Source: a virus
Reading direction: 5' to 3' (one strand)
IMG/VR virus record: IMGVR_UViG_3300044631_001109
Span: 1 to 21,320 of that record
DNA length: 21,320 nt
Shown here: positions 7,441 to 13,800 of the stretch, piece after piece
How the letters are laid out: each line of letters begins with the position of its first letter
Numbering within the stretch: the first letter of the stretch is position 1
Notes under the pieces: generated by a model
Told to the model about the DNA's origin: nothing
The model's database searches: none
What the model saw: only the letters and a program-made list of their open reading frames with translations
Translations under genes and position numbers: made by a program

Positions 7441-7946
7441 TGGCAACTACATATACTTTAATTTCATCCGTAACAGTGGGGGCTGGTGGTGCGGCTAATA
7501 TAGAATTTACTTCTATACCTTCTACATATACAGATTTAGTGTTAAAACTATCTGGCAGAAGCAATAGAAGTGAAACTACTGAATTTTTAAATATAAATTT
7601 AAATTCTAGTGCTAGCAATTTTGATAATAAAACTTTAGAGTCTGCTGGTACTAGTGTTTACAGTGGTTCTTATGGCACTTATATTGGTTCAATACCTGCG
7701 GCAACTGCTACTGCTAGTACATTTGGTTCATTTGAAATATACATACCAAATTATGCAGGAAACAATTTTAAATCTGTAAGTTCTGATTCAGTAAGTGAAA
7801 ACAATTTAGCGCAGAATTATCAAGACTTAATTGCAATTCTTTGGTCACAAACTGCGGCAATAACATCTATTAAATTAGTACCTAGCAATGCTTCAAATTT
7901 TGTGCAATACAGCAATGCTTATCTATATGGAATATCTAACGCATAA
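7440..7946 (+). CDS. Tail tip / fibre paralogue 3
   Basis: This third tandem member has 168 residues. It keeps TYTLISSVTVGAGGAANIEF, TSIPSTYTDLVLKLSGRS, LWSQTAAITSIKL and a final LYGISNA, but has lost the FN.DTG.NY block seen in the other two (here LNINLNSSASNFDNKT). It is the most diverged of the three. Position, coupling (TAATG) and composition support a virion tail-tip role. It could be an alternative receptor-binding module, or a structural partner of the first two in a hetero-oligomer. Confidence 0.6.
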   Translation: MATTYTLISSVTVGAGGAANIEFTSIPSTYTDLVLKLSGRSNRSETTEFLNINLNSSASNFDNKTLESAGTSVYSGSYGTYIGSIPAATATASTFGSFEIYIPNYAGNNFKSVSSDSVSENNLAQNYQDLIAILWSQTAAITSIKLVPSNASNFVQYSNAYLYGISNA

Positions 7947-7957
7947 GGAGAAATGAA

Positions 7958-8179
7958 ATGACTAACAAAATCGTAGTAGATTGCTCAACAGGTGAGGTGC
8001 AAGAGATTGCATTAACAGCCGAAGAAATTGCAGAGCGTGAGGCTATGGCTGCTGAGTACGCAGCACAGAAGGTTCAGGAAGAATTAGACAAAGCAACTAA
8101 GGCTGAGGCTAAGGCAAGTGCTCAGGCTAAGTTAGCAGCCCTTGGTTTAACTGCCGAGGAAATAGCAGCGCTTTACTAA
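7958..8179 (+). CDS. Small coiled-coil protein at the end of the fibre genes (73 aa)
   Basis: ATG 7958 follows AAGGAG (7945-7950). A closer ATG at 7953 hits a stop after two codons. The protein starts TNKIVVDCSTGEVQEIALTA followed by EEIAEREAMA, then an Ala/Glu/Lys-rich helix likely to form a coiled coil, and ends LAALGLTAEEIAALY. Proteins of this type (IVVDC.TGE......TAEE) are common at the end of phage fibre operons, where they may act as fibre-assembly or virion-associated factors. The role is not established. It is the last gene before the integrase. Confidence 0.65.
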   Translation: MTNKIVVDCSTGEVQEIALTAEEIAEREAMAAEYAAQKVQEELDKATKAEAKASAQAKLAALGLTAEEIAALY

Positions 8180-8209
8180 CTAGCACAATCCTCTGAGATT
8201 GTTCTAAAT

Positions 8210-8998
8210 ATGGAACATATACCATTAGAGATAATTAAAGAAAAACTTAGGGATAGATATGAAACCCAAGGTTATTCGATGGCTATGTTTAACAATGATT
8301 TTAATTTGTTATTACGCTTAAATGTTCATCCTCAAGCGGCAACTACCGAGGATTTACAACGGCTAATTATGACAGTTAAAGCAGCCTCTACTAAAGGAAC
8401 CTACGCAGCAAGAGTTCGCAGTATTTTTAAGGCTCTACGCAAAATGGGCGTGATAGATAATATGGCTGATCTTGATTTACCAGCAGTTCGCAAGGGTCGA
8501 GGATTACCTCACCCACTAACTCCAGGTGAGGCTGAACTAGTTATGACTAGGGCTGATCTACCTATGAGGGATTGGTTCATTGTGGGCTGTAAGGCTGGCC
8601 TGCGAGCAATGGAGGTTGCAAACCTTCGTGGGGTTGATTTAGAAAAAGTTGATGATGGTTACATTCTTAGAGTTGCTGGCAAAGGTGGAACTGATCTATC
8701 AATACCAGTAGCGCAGATCGTGGCACAAACAATTTTAAAGCACGAAACCCCAGGTAAGATTTGGTCAGTTACTCCAAATAGATTAACTAAATTGTGTTCT
8801 GAGGAAATGAAGCGATTAGGTATTCCAAAGAAAACATTTCACGCTTGCCGCCATTATTTTGCAACCAATATGCTAGAAAAATCAAATGGTGATTTATTAG
8901 CCGTTAGAGATTTGATGAGGCACTCATCGGTTGCAACTACTCAAGTTTATACTCAACTTGCAAGTGGCAGAACTAGATCATTAGTAAATTTATTGTAA
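8210..8998 (+). CDS. int: Tyrosine recombinase (phage integrase)
   Basis: This 262-residue site-specific recombinase has the complete catalytic set: R132 in GCKAGLRAMEVANLR, K158 in AGKGGTDLSIPV, H211 and R214 in HACRH, H238 in LMRHSSVATT, and the nucleophile Y247 in QVYTQ. An N-terminal helical SAM-like core-binding domain covers about residues 1-90. It would integrate and excise the phage chromosome, or resolve dimers. It lies between the tail and lysis genes in the same direction. ATG 8210 has no clear ribosome site, and the 30-base gap before it holds an imperfect hairpin (8182-8205). I saw no attP or excisionase next to it. Confidence 0.93.
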   Translation: MEHIPLEIIKEKLRDRYETQGYSMAMFNNDFNLLLRLNVHPQAATTEDLQRLIMTVKAASTKGTYAARVRSIFKALRKMGVIDNMADLDLPAVRKGRGLPHPLTPGEAELVMTRADLPMRDWFIVGCKAGLRAMEVANLRGVDLEKVDDGYILRVAGKGGTDLSIPVAQIVAQTILKHETPGKIWSVTPNRLTKLCSEEMKRLGIPKKTFHACRHYFATNMLEKSNGDLLAVRDLMRHSSVATTQVYTQLASGRTRSLVNLL

Positions 8999-9007
8999 GG
9001 AGAACAA

Positions 9008-9088
9008 ATGACACTTTTTGATTTTCCAGATGTAGTAAAAAGTATCGATGAAGCCGTCGATGCTATTGAGGATTCGGGGCTTATTTAA
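9008..9088 (+). CDS. Very small acidic protein (26 aa)
   Basis: ATG 9008 is preceded by AAGGAGAA immediately after the integrase stop. The 26 codons read MTLFDFPDVVKSIDEAVDAI followed by EDSGLI, and the stop at 9086-9088 is followed at once by the AAAGGAGAG ribosome site of the next gene. This framing by two strong ribosome sites is the evidence for a gene. The peptide is acidic and probably one amphipathic helix. The function is unknown. Confidence 0.55.
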   Translation: MTLFDFPDVVKSIDEAVDAIEDSGLI

Positions 9089-9097
9089 AGGAGAGAA

Positions 9098-9349
9098 ATG
9101 CCTATAAGTTCAAGTCAAGTAACAGTTACCACTAGCCCAACTTTATTAGTTGCAGGTGATGGTGTTGCTGAGGGAGTTTATCTCCACGCGAAGCATAAAG
9201 TTTTTATTGGTGCTTCAAATGTAACTACTTCTACTGGATACCTTATGGATAATGGTGACAAATTAACTATTAATAATCACGAATCCCCTATTTATGCAGT
9301 TGCTGAAACTGGTAGTGGAACTATGCAAGTGTTAGTTGTTACCAAATGA
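9098..9349 (+). CDS. Small beta-rich phage protein (83 aa)
   Basis: The start follows AAAGGAGAG. The protein is beta-rich and Ser/Thr/Val-rich (SSSQVTVTTSPTLLVAGDG, VYLHAKHKVFIGASN, ending TMQVLVVTK), with no Cys and no catalytic motif. Similar small beta proteins occur beside lysis or fibre genes in phages and are often virion-associated, but I cannot name a family. Its stop overlaps the next start (ATGA at 9346-9349). Confidence 0.65.
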   Translation: MPISSSQVTVTTSPTLLVAGDGVAEGVYLHAKHKVFIGASNVTTSTGYLMDNGDKLTINNHESPIYAVAETGSGTMQVLVVTK

Positions 9350-9549
9350 CCGCTAACGAATGGGCATCACTAGCCGTTGCTACAACCACTTTAGTAGGCG
9401 CACTGGCAATAGGCGTAAGGCATTTAGTAAAGCATTATTTATCTGAACTTCGCCCCAATGGTGGCTCAAGTGTAAAAGATAAAGTCAATCAATTAGACGA
9501 AAAAGTAGAATTTTTGACAGACTTAGTACTGCAAGCATTAAAGAAATGA
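9346..9549 (+). CDS. Small membrane protein next to endolysin (67 aa, holin-like candidate)
   Basis: One N-terminal transmembrane segment (about residues 5-24, ASLAVATTTLVGALAIGV) is followed by a basic stretch (RHLVKHYLSEL) and a C-terminal helix with coiled-coil character (VNQLDEKVEFLTDLVLQAL). Proteins with this layout commonly sit beside actinophage endolysins. The role could be holin, anti-holin or spanin-like. It begins inside the previous stop (ATGA). The membrane location is clear, but the lysis role is inferred from its place in the cassette. Confidence 0.65.
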   Translation: MTANEWASLAVATTTLVGALAIGVRHLVKHYLSELRPNGGSSVKDKVNQLDEKVEFLTDLVLQALKK

Positions 9550-9555
9550 GTACCG

Positions 9556-10002
9556 ATGACAACTGTTGCCAAGAGAGCCACACCTGCTGCGATTGCTGTA
9601 TTGCGCCAAGCGACGGCATTAAGACCCAAGCGCAAGAAGGCCAGCGATGGGCTGCTACCATCTGCTGCTCATCTAAGTAAAAGCCCTAACTCAGATCACA
9701 ATACAGGTTATGCAGTTGATTTAACGCACGATCCTAAGAATGATATTGATTGCTTTGAGATATACGAGAAATTAAAATCAGACCCTAGAGTTAAGTATTT
9801 AATATTTACTGGTAAGATTTGGTCAGCCAAGAATGGTGAAGCCAAATATACTGGAGTTAATCAACATAATAAGCACATACATATTTCTATCAAAGATAAC
9901 TTCGGTAATGACACATCACCTTGGTTTTCTTGGATGGGAAAAGTAACCAAACTAAAAAAAGTAGTAGCCGCAGTAAAACCATTACCAAAGAAGGAGAACT
10001 AA
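9556..10002 (+). CDS. Endolysin, M15-type (VanY/DD-peptidase-like) peptidase
   Basis: This 148-residue enzyme is predicted to cut peptidoglycan peptides. Zinc-binding residues of the M15/DD-peptidase fold are visible: H48 and D55 in SDHNTGYAVDLTHD and the C-terminal HIHI motif (H107/H109). There is no signal peptide, so a holin is needed for release, and membrane proteins flank the gene on both sides. The C-terminal tail is Lys-rich (KVTKLKKVVAAVKPLPKKEN) and may bind the wall or simply be a linker. The ribosome site is weak. It overlaps the next gene by TAATG (10000-10004). Confidence 0.85.
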   Translation: MTTVAKRATPAAIAVLRQATALRPKRKKASDGLLPSAAHLSKSPNSDHNTGYAVDLTHDPKNDIDCFEIYEKLKSDPRVKYLIFTGKIWSAKNGEAKYTGVNQHNKHIHISIKDNFGNDTSPWFSWMGKVTKLKKVVAAVKPLPKKEN

Positions 10003-10214
10003 TGAAAGATTTAATCGCTAAGTTAAAAAGCCCTAAAACAATTGCTGCATTTAAGTCTTACGCAAGAGCAGTTCTAGCATCAGCCGTAACTATGGCAATT
10101 GCACTCGCTGCTGATCTTGCTCCTCAATATGCAATTTTAATCGGCGGAATAACTGCACCACTTGCTAAGTGGGCAGATAAAACAGAGCAAGAGTACGGCT
10201 TAGGTTCAAAGTAG
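10002..10214 (+). CDS. Putative holin (70 aa, two membrane segments)
   Basis: ATG 10002 overlaps the endolysin stop and has AAGGAG (9991-9996) five bases upstream, so the longer in-frame reading from 9921 is not the start. The 70-residue protein has a basic N-terminus (MKDLIAKLKSPK), two hydrophobic segments (about 20-38 and 42-57) and a polar charged tail. This size and topology, next to an endolysin, fit a class II holin that permeabilises the cytoplasmic membrane. The other small membrane protein upstream (9346-9549) is a competing or partner candidate. Confidence 0.7.
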   Translation: MKDLIAKLKSPKTIAAFKSYARAVLASAVTMAIALAADLAPQYAILIGGITAPLAKWADKTEQEYGLGSK

Positions 10215-10217
10215 CCT

Positions 10218-10484
10218 ATGAATCGGGGGAAAATTTTAGATGAGGCGAAAGCACTCACTTACACCGACAGGCAAGATGATTATGGAACGCCTGCCGTTAA
10301 TTTCAATCGCATTAGTGGGCTGCTATCTGCCTACCTTGAATGCGAGATAACACCAGAGCAAAGCGCTATGATTTGCACACTGATCAAAGTAGCAAGATCA
10401 ATGGAAACCTATAAGGTTGATAATTACATTGATGGTGCTGCTTATTTTGCGATAGCAGGGGAGTTAGCAAATGACGGAAACTGA
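10218..10484 (+). CDS. DUF6378-like protein (88 aa)
   Basis: This small helical protein has the pattern ILDEAKALTYTDRQDDYGTP, then a helical middle (LLSAYLECEITPEQ), then LIKVARSMETYKVDNYIDGA and AYFAIAGELA. I recognise this from phage DUF6378 proteins (typically 'DR..DYG.P..NF', 'K..R', 'D...D.AGY..L'). The conserved acidic/Arg pattern recalls MazG-like nucleotide pyrophosphohydrolase helices, but a catalytic role is not established. No clear ribosome site precedes ATG 10218. It overlaps the glycosyltransferase-like gene by 14 bases. Confidence 0.7.
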   Translation: MNRGKILDEAKALTYTDRQDDYGTPAVNFNRISGLLSAYLECEITPEQSAMICTLIKVARSMETYKVDNYIDGAAYFAIAGELANDGN

Positions 10485-11145
10485 TTTAGTAGTTCTTATT
10501 CCAACTAGGGGGCGGCCTGATAATGCTGTTGCCCTAGAGCAAGCATTTATAGATACAAATACAAAAGCCAAGCGTTTTTATATTGTAGATTTTAGCGATG
10601 AAACTCGCAGTGAATATTCTCAAAAGTTACCGCTTGAATCAGTAATAATGATTCACAATAACACTAGAGGAATGGCTTACCCTTTAAATTTTATTGCTCG
10701 TGAATATAGTCATCAATTCGATAACTTTGCCTTTATGGGTGATGATCATCGACCAAGAACTGCTAACTGGGATGAATTATTTGTTGAGCAACTTTATTCA
10801 GGCTCAGATATTGTTTATGGCAATGATTTATTTCAAGGTGCAAGCCTGCCTACTGCTGTTGCAATGTCGGCTGAAATAGTTAGACACCTAGGCGGAATGG
10901 TTCCTGATACTCAACGCCATTTATACCTAGATAACTTTTGGTTAAAACTAGGGCAAGATTTAGGCAAGATTAAGTATATGCCTGAAGTAATAATTGAGCA
11001 TTGCCACCCTTTCAACGGCAAAGCGCCAATGGATGAAAACTATGCCAGGGTAAATGCTCCTGAAGTTTATTCAGCCGATAAAATTGCCTATGATGATTAT
11101 ATTGCTAGTGATCGATACCAAACGCTACTCGCTAAATTAAAATGA
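10471..11145 (+). CDS. GT-A-type glycosyltransferase-like protein
   Basis: This 224-residue protein opens with LVVLIPTRGRPDNAVALEQA, the usual nucleotide-sugar-binding start of GT-A (family 2-like) glycosyltransferases. It has FAFMGDDHRPRTANWDE, where D91-D92-H93 stands in for the DXD metal site, and an EHCHP motif near residue 177 that may complete the metal site. It would transfer a sugar from a nucleotide donor; the acceptor is unknown. It leads a set of three coupled genes with a methyltransferase (ATGA overlap) and an epimerase. Virion protein, DNA or a host glycan are all possible targets. A ribosome site (AGGGGAG, 10457-10463) lies inside the previous gene. Confidence 0.8.
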   Translation: MTETDLVVLIPTRGRPDNAVALEQAFIDTNTKAKRFYIVDFSDETRSEYSQKLPLESVIMIHNNTRGMAYPLNFIAREYSHQFDNFAFMGDDHRPRTANWDELFVEQLYSGSDIVYGNDLFQGASLPTAVAMSAEIVRHLGGMVPDTQRHLYLDNFWLKLGQDLGKIKYMPEVIIEHCHPFNGKAPMDENYARVNAPEVYSADKIAYDDYIASDRYQTLLAKLK

Positions 11146-11684
11146 GGCAAAGATTGCGATTAGCCTATGAGGATGATGCTTTAAAAAACATTTATCCAGT
11201 TCCACACAATCATTTACAATTTGCCGATCATATAATTAGAGTAAATACCAGCATTGATTTACTAAAGAAATTTGGCAGTTATGAATCAATTGCTGATTTA
11301 TCTGCTGGTGATGCCACAATTATTAACTCTTTAGAATCTGATGAAAAGTATATTGGCGATTTTGCCCCTGGTTATGAAATTACAGGTGCTATTGAAAATA
11401 CTATAAATCAAATTCCTAAAGTTGATTTGTTTATCTGTTCTGAAACCTTAGAACATTTAGATAACCCTGATGTAGTTCTAACCGCTATAAGAGAAAAAAC
11501 TAATTATTTATTTGTAAGCACTCCTAATGGTGAAAGTAATAACTATAACCTAGAGCATTATTGGGGCTGGGATTCTGAGGATATGAAAGAGATGTTAATT
11601 AAAGCAGGCTTTGAGCCGCAGGTATTTCATCTTTTAGAGTTTAAGAATTATGTTTATGATTATCAAATGTGGATTTGCAAATGA
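11142..11684 (+). CDS. SAM-dependent methyltransferase (class I)
   Basis: The protein has 180 residues, with the glycine-poor motif I ESIADLSAGDATIINSL (residues 48-64) binding S-adenosylmethionine and the post-motif DLFICSETLEHLDNPDVVL (95-113) typical of small-molecule or sugar methyltransferases of the Methyltransf_11/23 type. It is coupled on both sides by ATGA overlaps to a glycosyltransferase and an epimerase/dehydratase, so its substrate is probably a sugar or sugar-nucleotide. There is no DNA methyltransferase motif such as DPPY or PCQ. The substrate is not deducible from sequence. Confidence 0.8.
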   Translation: MRQRLRLAYEDDALKNIYPVPHNHLQFADHIIRVNTSIDLLKKFGSYESIADLSAGDATIINSLESDEKYIGDFAPGYEITGAIENTINQIPKVDLFICSETLEHLDNPDVVLTAIREKTNYLFVSTPNGESNNYNLEHYWGWDSEDMKEMLIKAGFEPQVFHLLEFKNYVYDYQMWICK

Positions 11685-12544
11685 AAATCTTAATTACAGG
11701 CGATGAAGGTTTTGTAGGTAGAGCATTCCACCGAGCCTTAGATACTAAAAATAATGATGTAGTTGGCTTTGATATTAAATCAGGCATAGATGCTCGCAAA
11801 TTCTTTGCAGCCGATAACACTTACTTTGATGTAGTAATTCATCTGGCCGCCGTCGTCGGTGGCAGAGCCACCATCGAAGGGAACCCTCTGGCAGTTGCCA
11901 CTGACCTTGCGATTGATTCTGATCTATTTCAGTGGGCGCTACGAACTCGCCCTGGGCGAATTGTTTACTTCTCATCCTCTGCTGCTTATCCAATAATGCT
12001 GCAAAAAGCACAATATAAAGTTAGATTAAGTGAGCAAGATATTGATTTATCGCAGATTAAAAACCCTGATCTAAGTTATGGCTGGAGTAAATTAACTGGC
12101 GAAATGCTGGCTGAGTATGCCAGAGATCAAGGTTTAAAAGTAACAATACTTAGACCATTTTCAGGTTATGGTAATGATCAATCTTTAGATTATCCATTCC
12201 CATCTTTTGTTGCTAGGGCTAGACAAAAAGTAAATCCATTTCCTGTTTGGGGAACTGGTACGCAAGTAAGAGATTTTGTACATATTGACGATGTAGTTGA
12301 AGCAACCTTTGCAGCCGTACTTAACGATGTTGAGGTTATGAATATCTGTTCTGGTAGAGCAACTTCTTTTATTGAATTAGCAGAAATGATGATGCTCGCT
12401 GCTGGTTACTTAGCACCAATTCAAACTAATCCAACCGCGCCAGTTGGCGTTGAGTATCGTGTTGGTAATCCAAGATTTATGAATATGATTTATGAGCCAA
12501 AGATTTCTTTGGAGCAGGGCATAGCGCTAGCACTAGCCCAATAA
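11681..12544 (+). CDS. NAD-dependent epimerase/dehydratase (extended SDR)
   Basis: ATG 11681 overlaps the methyltransferase stop (ATGA), giving 287 residues. The Rossmann start is ILITGDEGFVGRAF (TGxxGxxG variant, residues 4-16). D31 ends the second strand. IHLAA is at 54-58, SSSAAYP follows strand 5, and the catalytic YGWSK (Y133, K137) and RPFSGYG complete the extended-SDR set. These enzymes epimerise, dehydrate or reduce nucleotide-sugars. With its two neighbours it probably makes an unusual methylated sugar donor. It is the last gene of the long rightward run, and its stop codon runs into a strong terminator. Confidence 0.88.
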   Translation: MKILITGDEGFVGRAFHRALDTKNNDVVGFDIKSGIDARKFFAADNTYFDVVIHLAAVVGGRATIEGNPLAVATDLAIDSDLFQWALRTRPGRIVYFSSSAAYPIMLQKAQYKVRLSEQDIDLSQIKNPDLSYGWSKLTGEMLAEYARDQGLKVTILRPFSGYGNDQSLDYPFPSFVARARQKVNPFPVWGTGTQVRDFVHIDDVVEATFAAVLNDVEVMNICSGRATSFIELAEMMMLAAGYLAPIQTNPTAPVGVEYRVGNPRFMNMIYEPKISLEQGIALALAQ

Positions 12545-12588
12545 AAAACCCCTACCTCGCCATCCGTCGGCTGAGGTAGGGGTTTTTT
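12543..12588. terminator. Bidirectional intrinsic terminator
   Basis: A 16-bp perfect stem is formed by AAAAAACCCCTACCTC (12543-12558) and GAGGTAGGGGTTTTTT (12573-12588). A further GCC/GGC pairing lies inside the 14-base loop. The T run (with more T after 12589) ends rightward transcripts, and the A run on the left serves leftward ones. It lies exactly between the converging epimerase gene and the leftward cluster. Confidence 0.93.
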
Positions 12589-12598
12589 CTTTTTTTAA

Positions 12599-12850
12599 TT
12601 ATTTGTTGTATCTTGGATCAGTACCTTGGCAAGCAGCGCACCATTCAGTTACTTCACTTGCAAATTTCCAAAGTCTGCTCTTATTGTTATCTTGAATTAA
12701 ATATCCGTGATTGCGACAAAGTAATTGATATTTTCCGCCGTCATCAGGGCAATCTGCTAATGTAAGTTCAACCCAAGTGTTTCCAACTTGCTTAACATAC
12801 TTAGGTGCCTTGAACTCACTTCTTGCTGGCTTTGCATTTATTACGATCAT
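12599..12850 (-). CDS. Small Cys-rich protein, promoter-proximal leftward gene (83 aa)
   Basis: I place the start at 12850 because AAGGAAGG lies just upstream on the minus strand; the longer reading to 12910 would begin inside the promoter. The protein begins MIVINAKPARSEFKAPKYVK and has C34, C45 and H48 (LLCRNHG) plus C71 and C74 (WCAAC), a plausible zinc-binding set. It is transcribed alone from its own promoter (12898-12926) and ends in front of the bidirectional terminator. The function is unknown. Another 83-residue Cys-containing protein sits behind the twin promoter at 14386-14414, though the two proteins are not clearly homologous. Confidence 0.75.
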   Translation of the reverse strand: MIVINAKPARSEFKAPKYVKQVGNTWVELTLADCPDDGGKYQLLCRNHGYLIQDNNKSRLWKFASEVTEWCAACQGTDPRYNK

Positions 12851-12897
12851 TTTCTTACCTTCCTTTTGTGGGCTACCTGGTGTATCCCAATAAGATA

Positions 12898-12926
12898 AAT
12901 GTATAGACATTTGTCTATCTAGTCAA
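12898..12926 (-). promoter_or_regulatory. Leftward promoter 1 with operator in the spacer
   Basis: On the minus strand TTGACT (12926-12921) and TACATT (12903-12898) are separated by 17 bases, fitting actinobacterial -35 and TANNNT -10 boxes. The spacer is mostly an inverted repeat, ATAGACA-TT-TGTCTAT (12903-12918), so a bound repressor would block polymerase. The 24 bases at 12886-12909, covering the -10 box and the left half of the repeat, are repeated exactly at promoter 2. Confidence 0.75.
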
Positions 12927-12930
12927 GTAC

Positions 12931-13164
12931 CTAGCCCAAAATATCCTTCGGCGTGTCGATCCCTGCTACCGCTCGCTTAGCCTGGCTCTGATACCCCAAA
13001 TTCAGCATCCAAGGGGGTACTGGCCGCAGGGGGCGCTGGCGGCTGAGTAGAACCAAGCCAAAGGCGACCCAACCGCCAAACCAGCCTAGGATCGCCCATA
13101 GCAATACTCGCCTGCCCTTGCCGATTGCAACCAGGGCTGTAAGAACTACCCAAAGAAATTTCAC
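12931..13164 (-). CDS. Small membrane protein, last of the leftward operon (77 aa)
   Basis: This starts at GTG 13164, which overlaps the stop of the ribbon-helix-helix gene (GTGA), with AAAGGA about nine bases upstream. Two hydrophobic segments are visible (MKFLWVVLTALVAIG and LLWAILGWFGGWVAFGLVLL), separated by KGRR, followed by a Pro/Arg-rich tail (RQRPLRPVPPWMLNLGYQSQ). The gene is visibly richer in GC than the genes around it, which hints at a separate origin. Coupling to a DNA-binding protein is notable, but no function can be assigned. Confidence 0.6.
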   Translation of the reverse strand: MKFLWVVLTALVAIGKGRRVLLWAILGWFGGWVAFGLVLLSRQRPLRPVPPWMLNLGYQSQAKRAVAGIDTPKDILG

Positions 13165-13292
13165 TTGATGTAATCCTTTAGATAATCGTTAATTACCTCT
13201 GAGGCGGTTTTGCCCTCAGTGGCTGCTTTTGCTCTTACTTTTTTCCAAACTGCATCTGCAATTCGAACTGATCTTTGTGGTTTCGTAGTCAT
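13161..13292 (-). CDS. Ribbon-helix-helix DNA-binding protein (43 aa)
   Basis: ATG 13292 follows AGGAGAG on the minus strand and overlaps the previous stop (TAATG). The 43 residues read TTKPQRSVRIADAVWKKVRA, then KAATEGKTASEVINDYLKDY and IK. This is the CopG/Arc pattern: a short beta strand (RSVRI), helix A (ADAVWKKVRAKAATEG), a turn, and helix B (TASEVINDYLKDY). Such proteins dimerise and bind short inverted repeats as repressors. It is a natural candidate to bind the ATAGACA-NN-TGTCTAT repeats in both leftward promoters (inference). It is shorter than most family members but contains the whole fold. Confidence 0.8.
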   Translation of the reverse strand: MTTKPQRSVRIADAVWKKVRAKAATEGKTASEVINDYLKDYIK

Positions 13293-13459
13293 TACTCTCC
13301 TAATAAAGTTTTTAGATGCGGATTTAGAACTTTCATATTTGTATAGATAGCCTTGCTCATTTCGTCGGGATCACTGCTATTGCTGGCAGCAATTAGAACC
13401 TCGGCTGAGGCAAGCATATCCATCTGTATTTCTGTAAATAATGCTTTCATTGCTCCCAT
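13292..13459 (-). CDS. Small hypothetical protein (55 aa)
   Basis: I choose the Met at 13459, which overlaps the previous stop (TAATG) and has GGGAGG seven bases upstream; longer in-frame readings to 13504 lie inside the upstream gene. The protein (MGAMKALFTEIQMDMLASAE, VLIAASNSSDPDEMSKAIY, ending LKTLLGE) looks all-helical. No family is recognised. It is coupled to the ribbon-helix-helix gene by a TAATG overlap, so the two are probably made together and might interact. Confidence 0.65.
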   Translation of the reverse strand: MGAMKALFTEIQMDMLASAEVLIAASNSSDPDEMSKAIYTNMKVLNPHLKTLLGE

Positions 13460-13635
13460 TATTGAACCTCCCATTGAGCATTCTTTTTCTTGCAGAACAC
13501 ACAAACATTTACTGAATACTTTTCAGCGTTTGGATGTTCATAAGTTACAAACCATATAGCGTTAAACTTTCTGCACATATCACAGATTTTTAAAGTGGCA
13601 ACTTTGCCACCTTGTTCATTTGCGTATTTATACAT
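13459..13635 (-). CDS. Small zinc-ribbon protein (58 aa)
   Basis: The start at 13635 is preceded by GGGGAAGG on the minus strand, and the stop overlaps the next start (TAATG). It carries two CxxC knuckles, C18-DM-C21 (KICDMCRKF) and C45-VF-C48 (NVCVFCKKK), about 24 residues apart, so it probably folds as a treble-clef or zinc ribbon. It may bind nucleic acid or a host protein. The gene is supported by its ribosome site and by coupling on its downstream side. Confidence 0.75.
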   Translation of the reverse strand: MYKYANEQGGKVATLKICDMCRKFNAIWFVTYEHPNAEKYSVNVCVFCKKKNAQWEVQ

Positions 13636-13800
13636 TTACTTACCTTCCCCTAGGTAGCACTTATCCATTGAGCCAAAGCAATAGCCGTCGCTAGTGTAGT
13701 TAATATGAGTTGCCAAGAAATAAATCAAGGCCAGCGATAATAGCCAGAAACTTATCCTGACTACTCTGCGAACTTTGTAGTAGTTGTTAGAGCGTTGCAT
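13636..13800 (-). CDS. Single-pass small membrane protein (54 aa)
   Basis: ATG 13800 overlaps the preceding stop (TAATG). A basic N-terminus (MQRSNNYYKVRRVVR) is followed by a hydrophobic segment of about 16 residues (ISFWLLSLALIYFLAT) and a polar tail with two Cys (DGYCFGSMDKCYLGEGK). The layout predicts an inner-membrane protein with the tail outside, where the Cys pair could form a disulfide. Small membrane proteins in phage accessory clusters can act in superinfection exclusion, but nothing here proves that. The stop directly abuts the next gene's start. Confidence 0.65.
   Translation of the reverse strand: MQRSNNYYKVRRVVRISFWLLSLALIYFLATHINYTSDGYCFGSMDKCYLGEGK

Noticed and set aside
8182-8205. 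Terminator or att site between the coiled-coil gene and integrase
   Set aside because: The stem (AGCACAATC with GATTGTTCT) has a mismatch and no T run, and no repeat of it was noticed elsewhere; not enough for either call.
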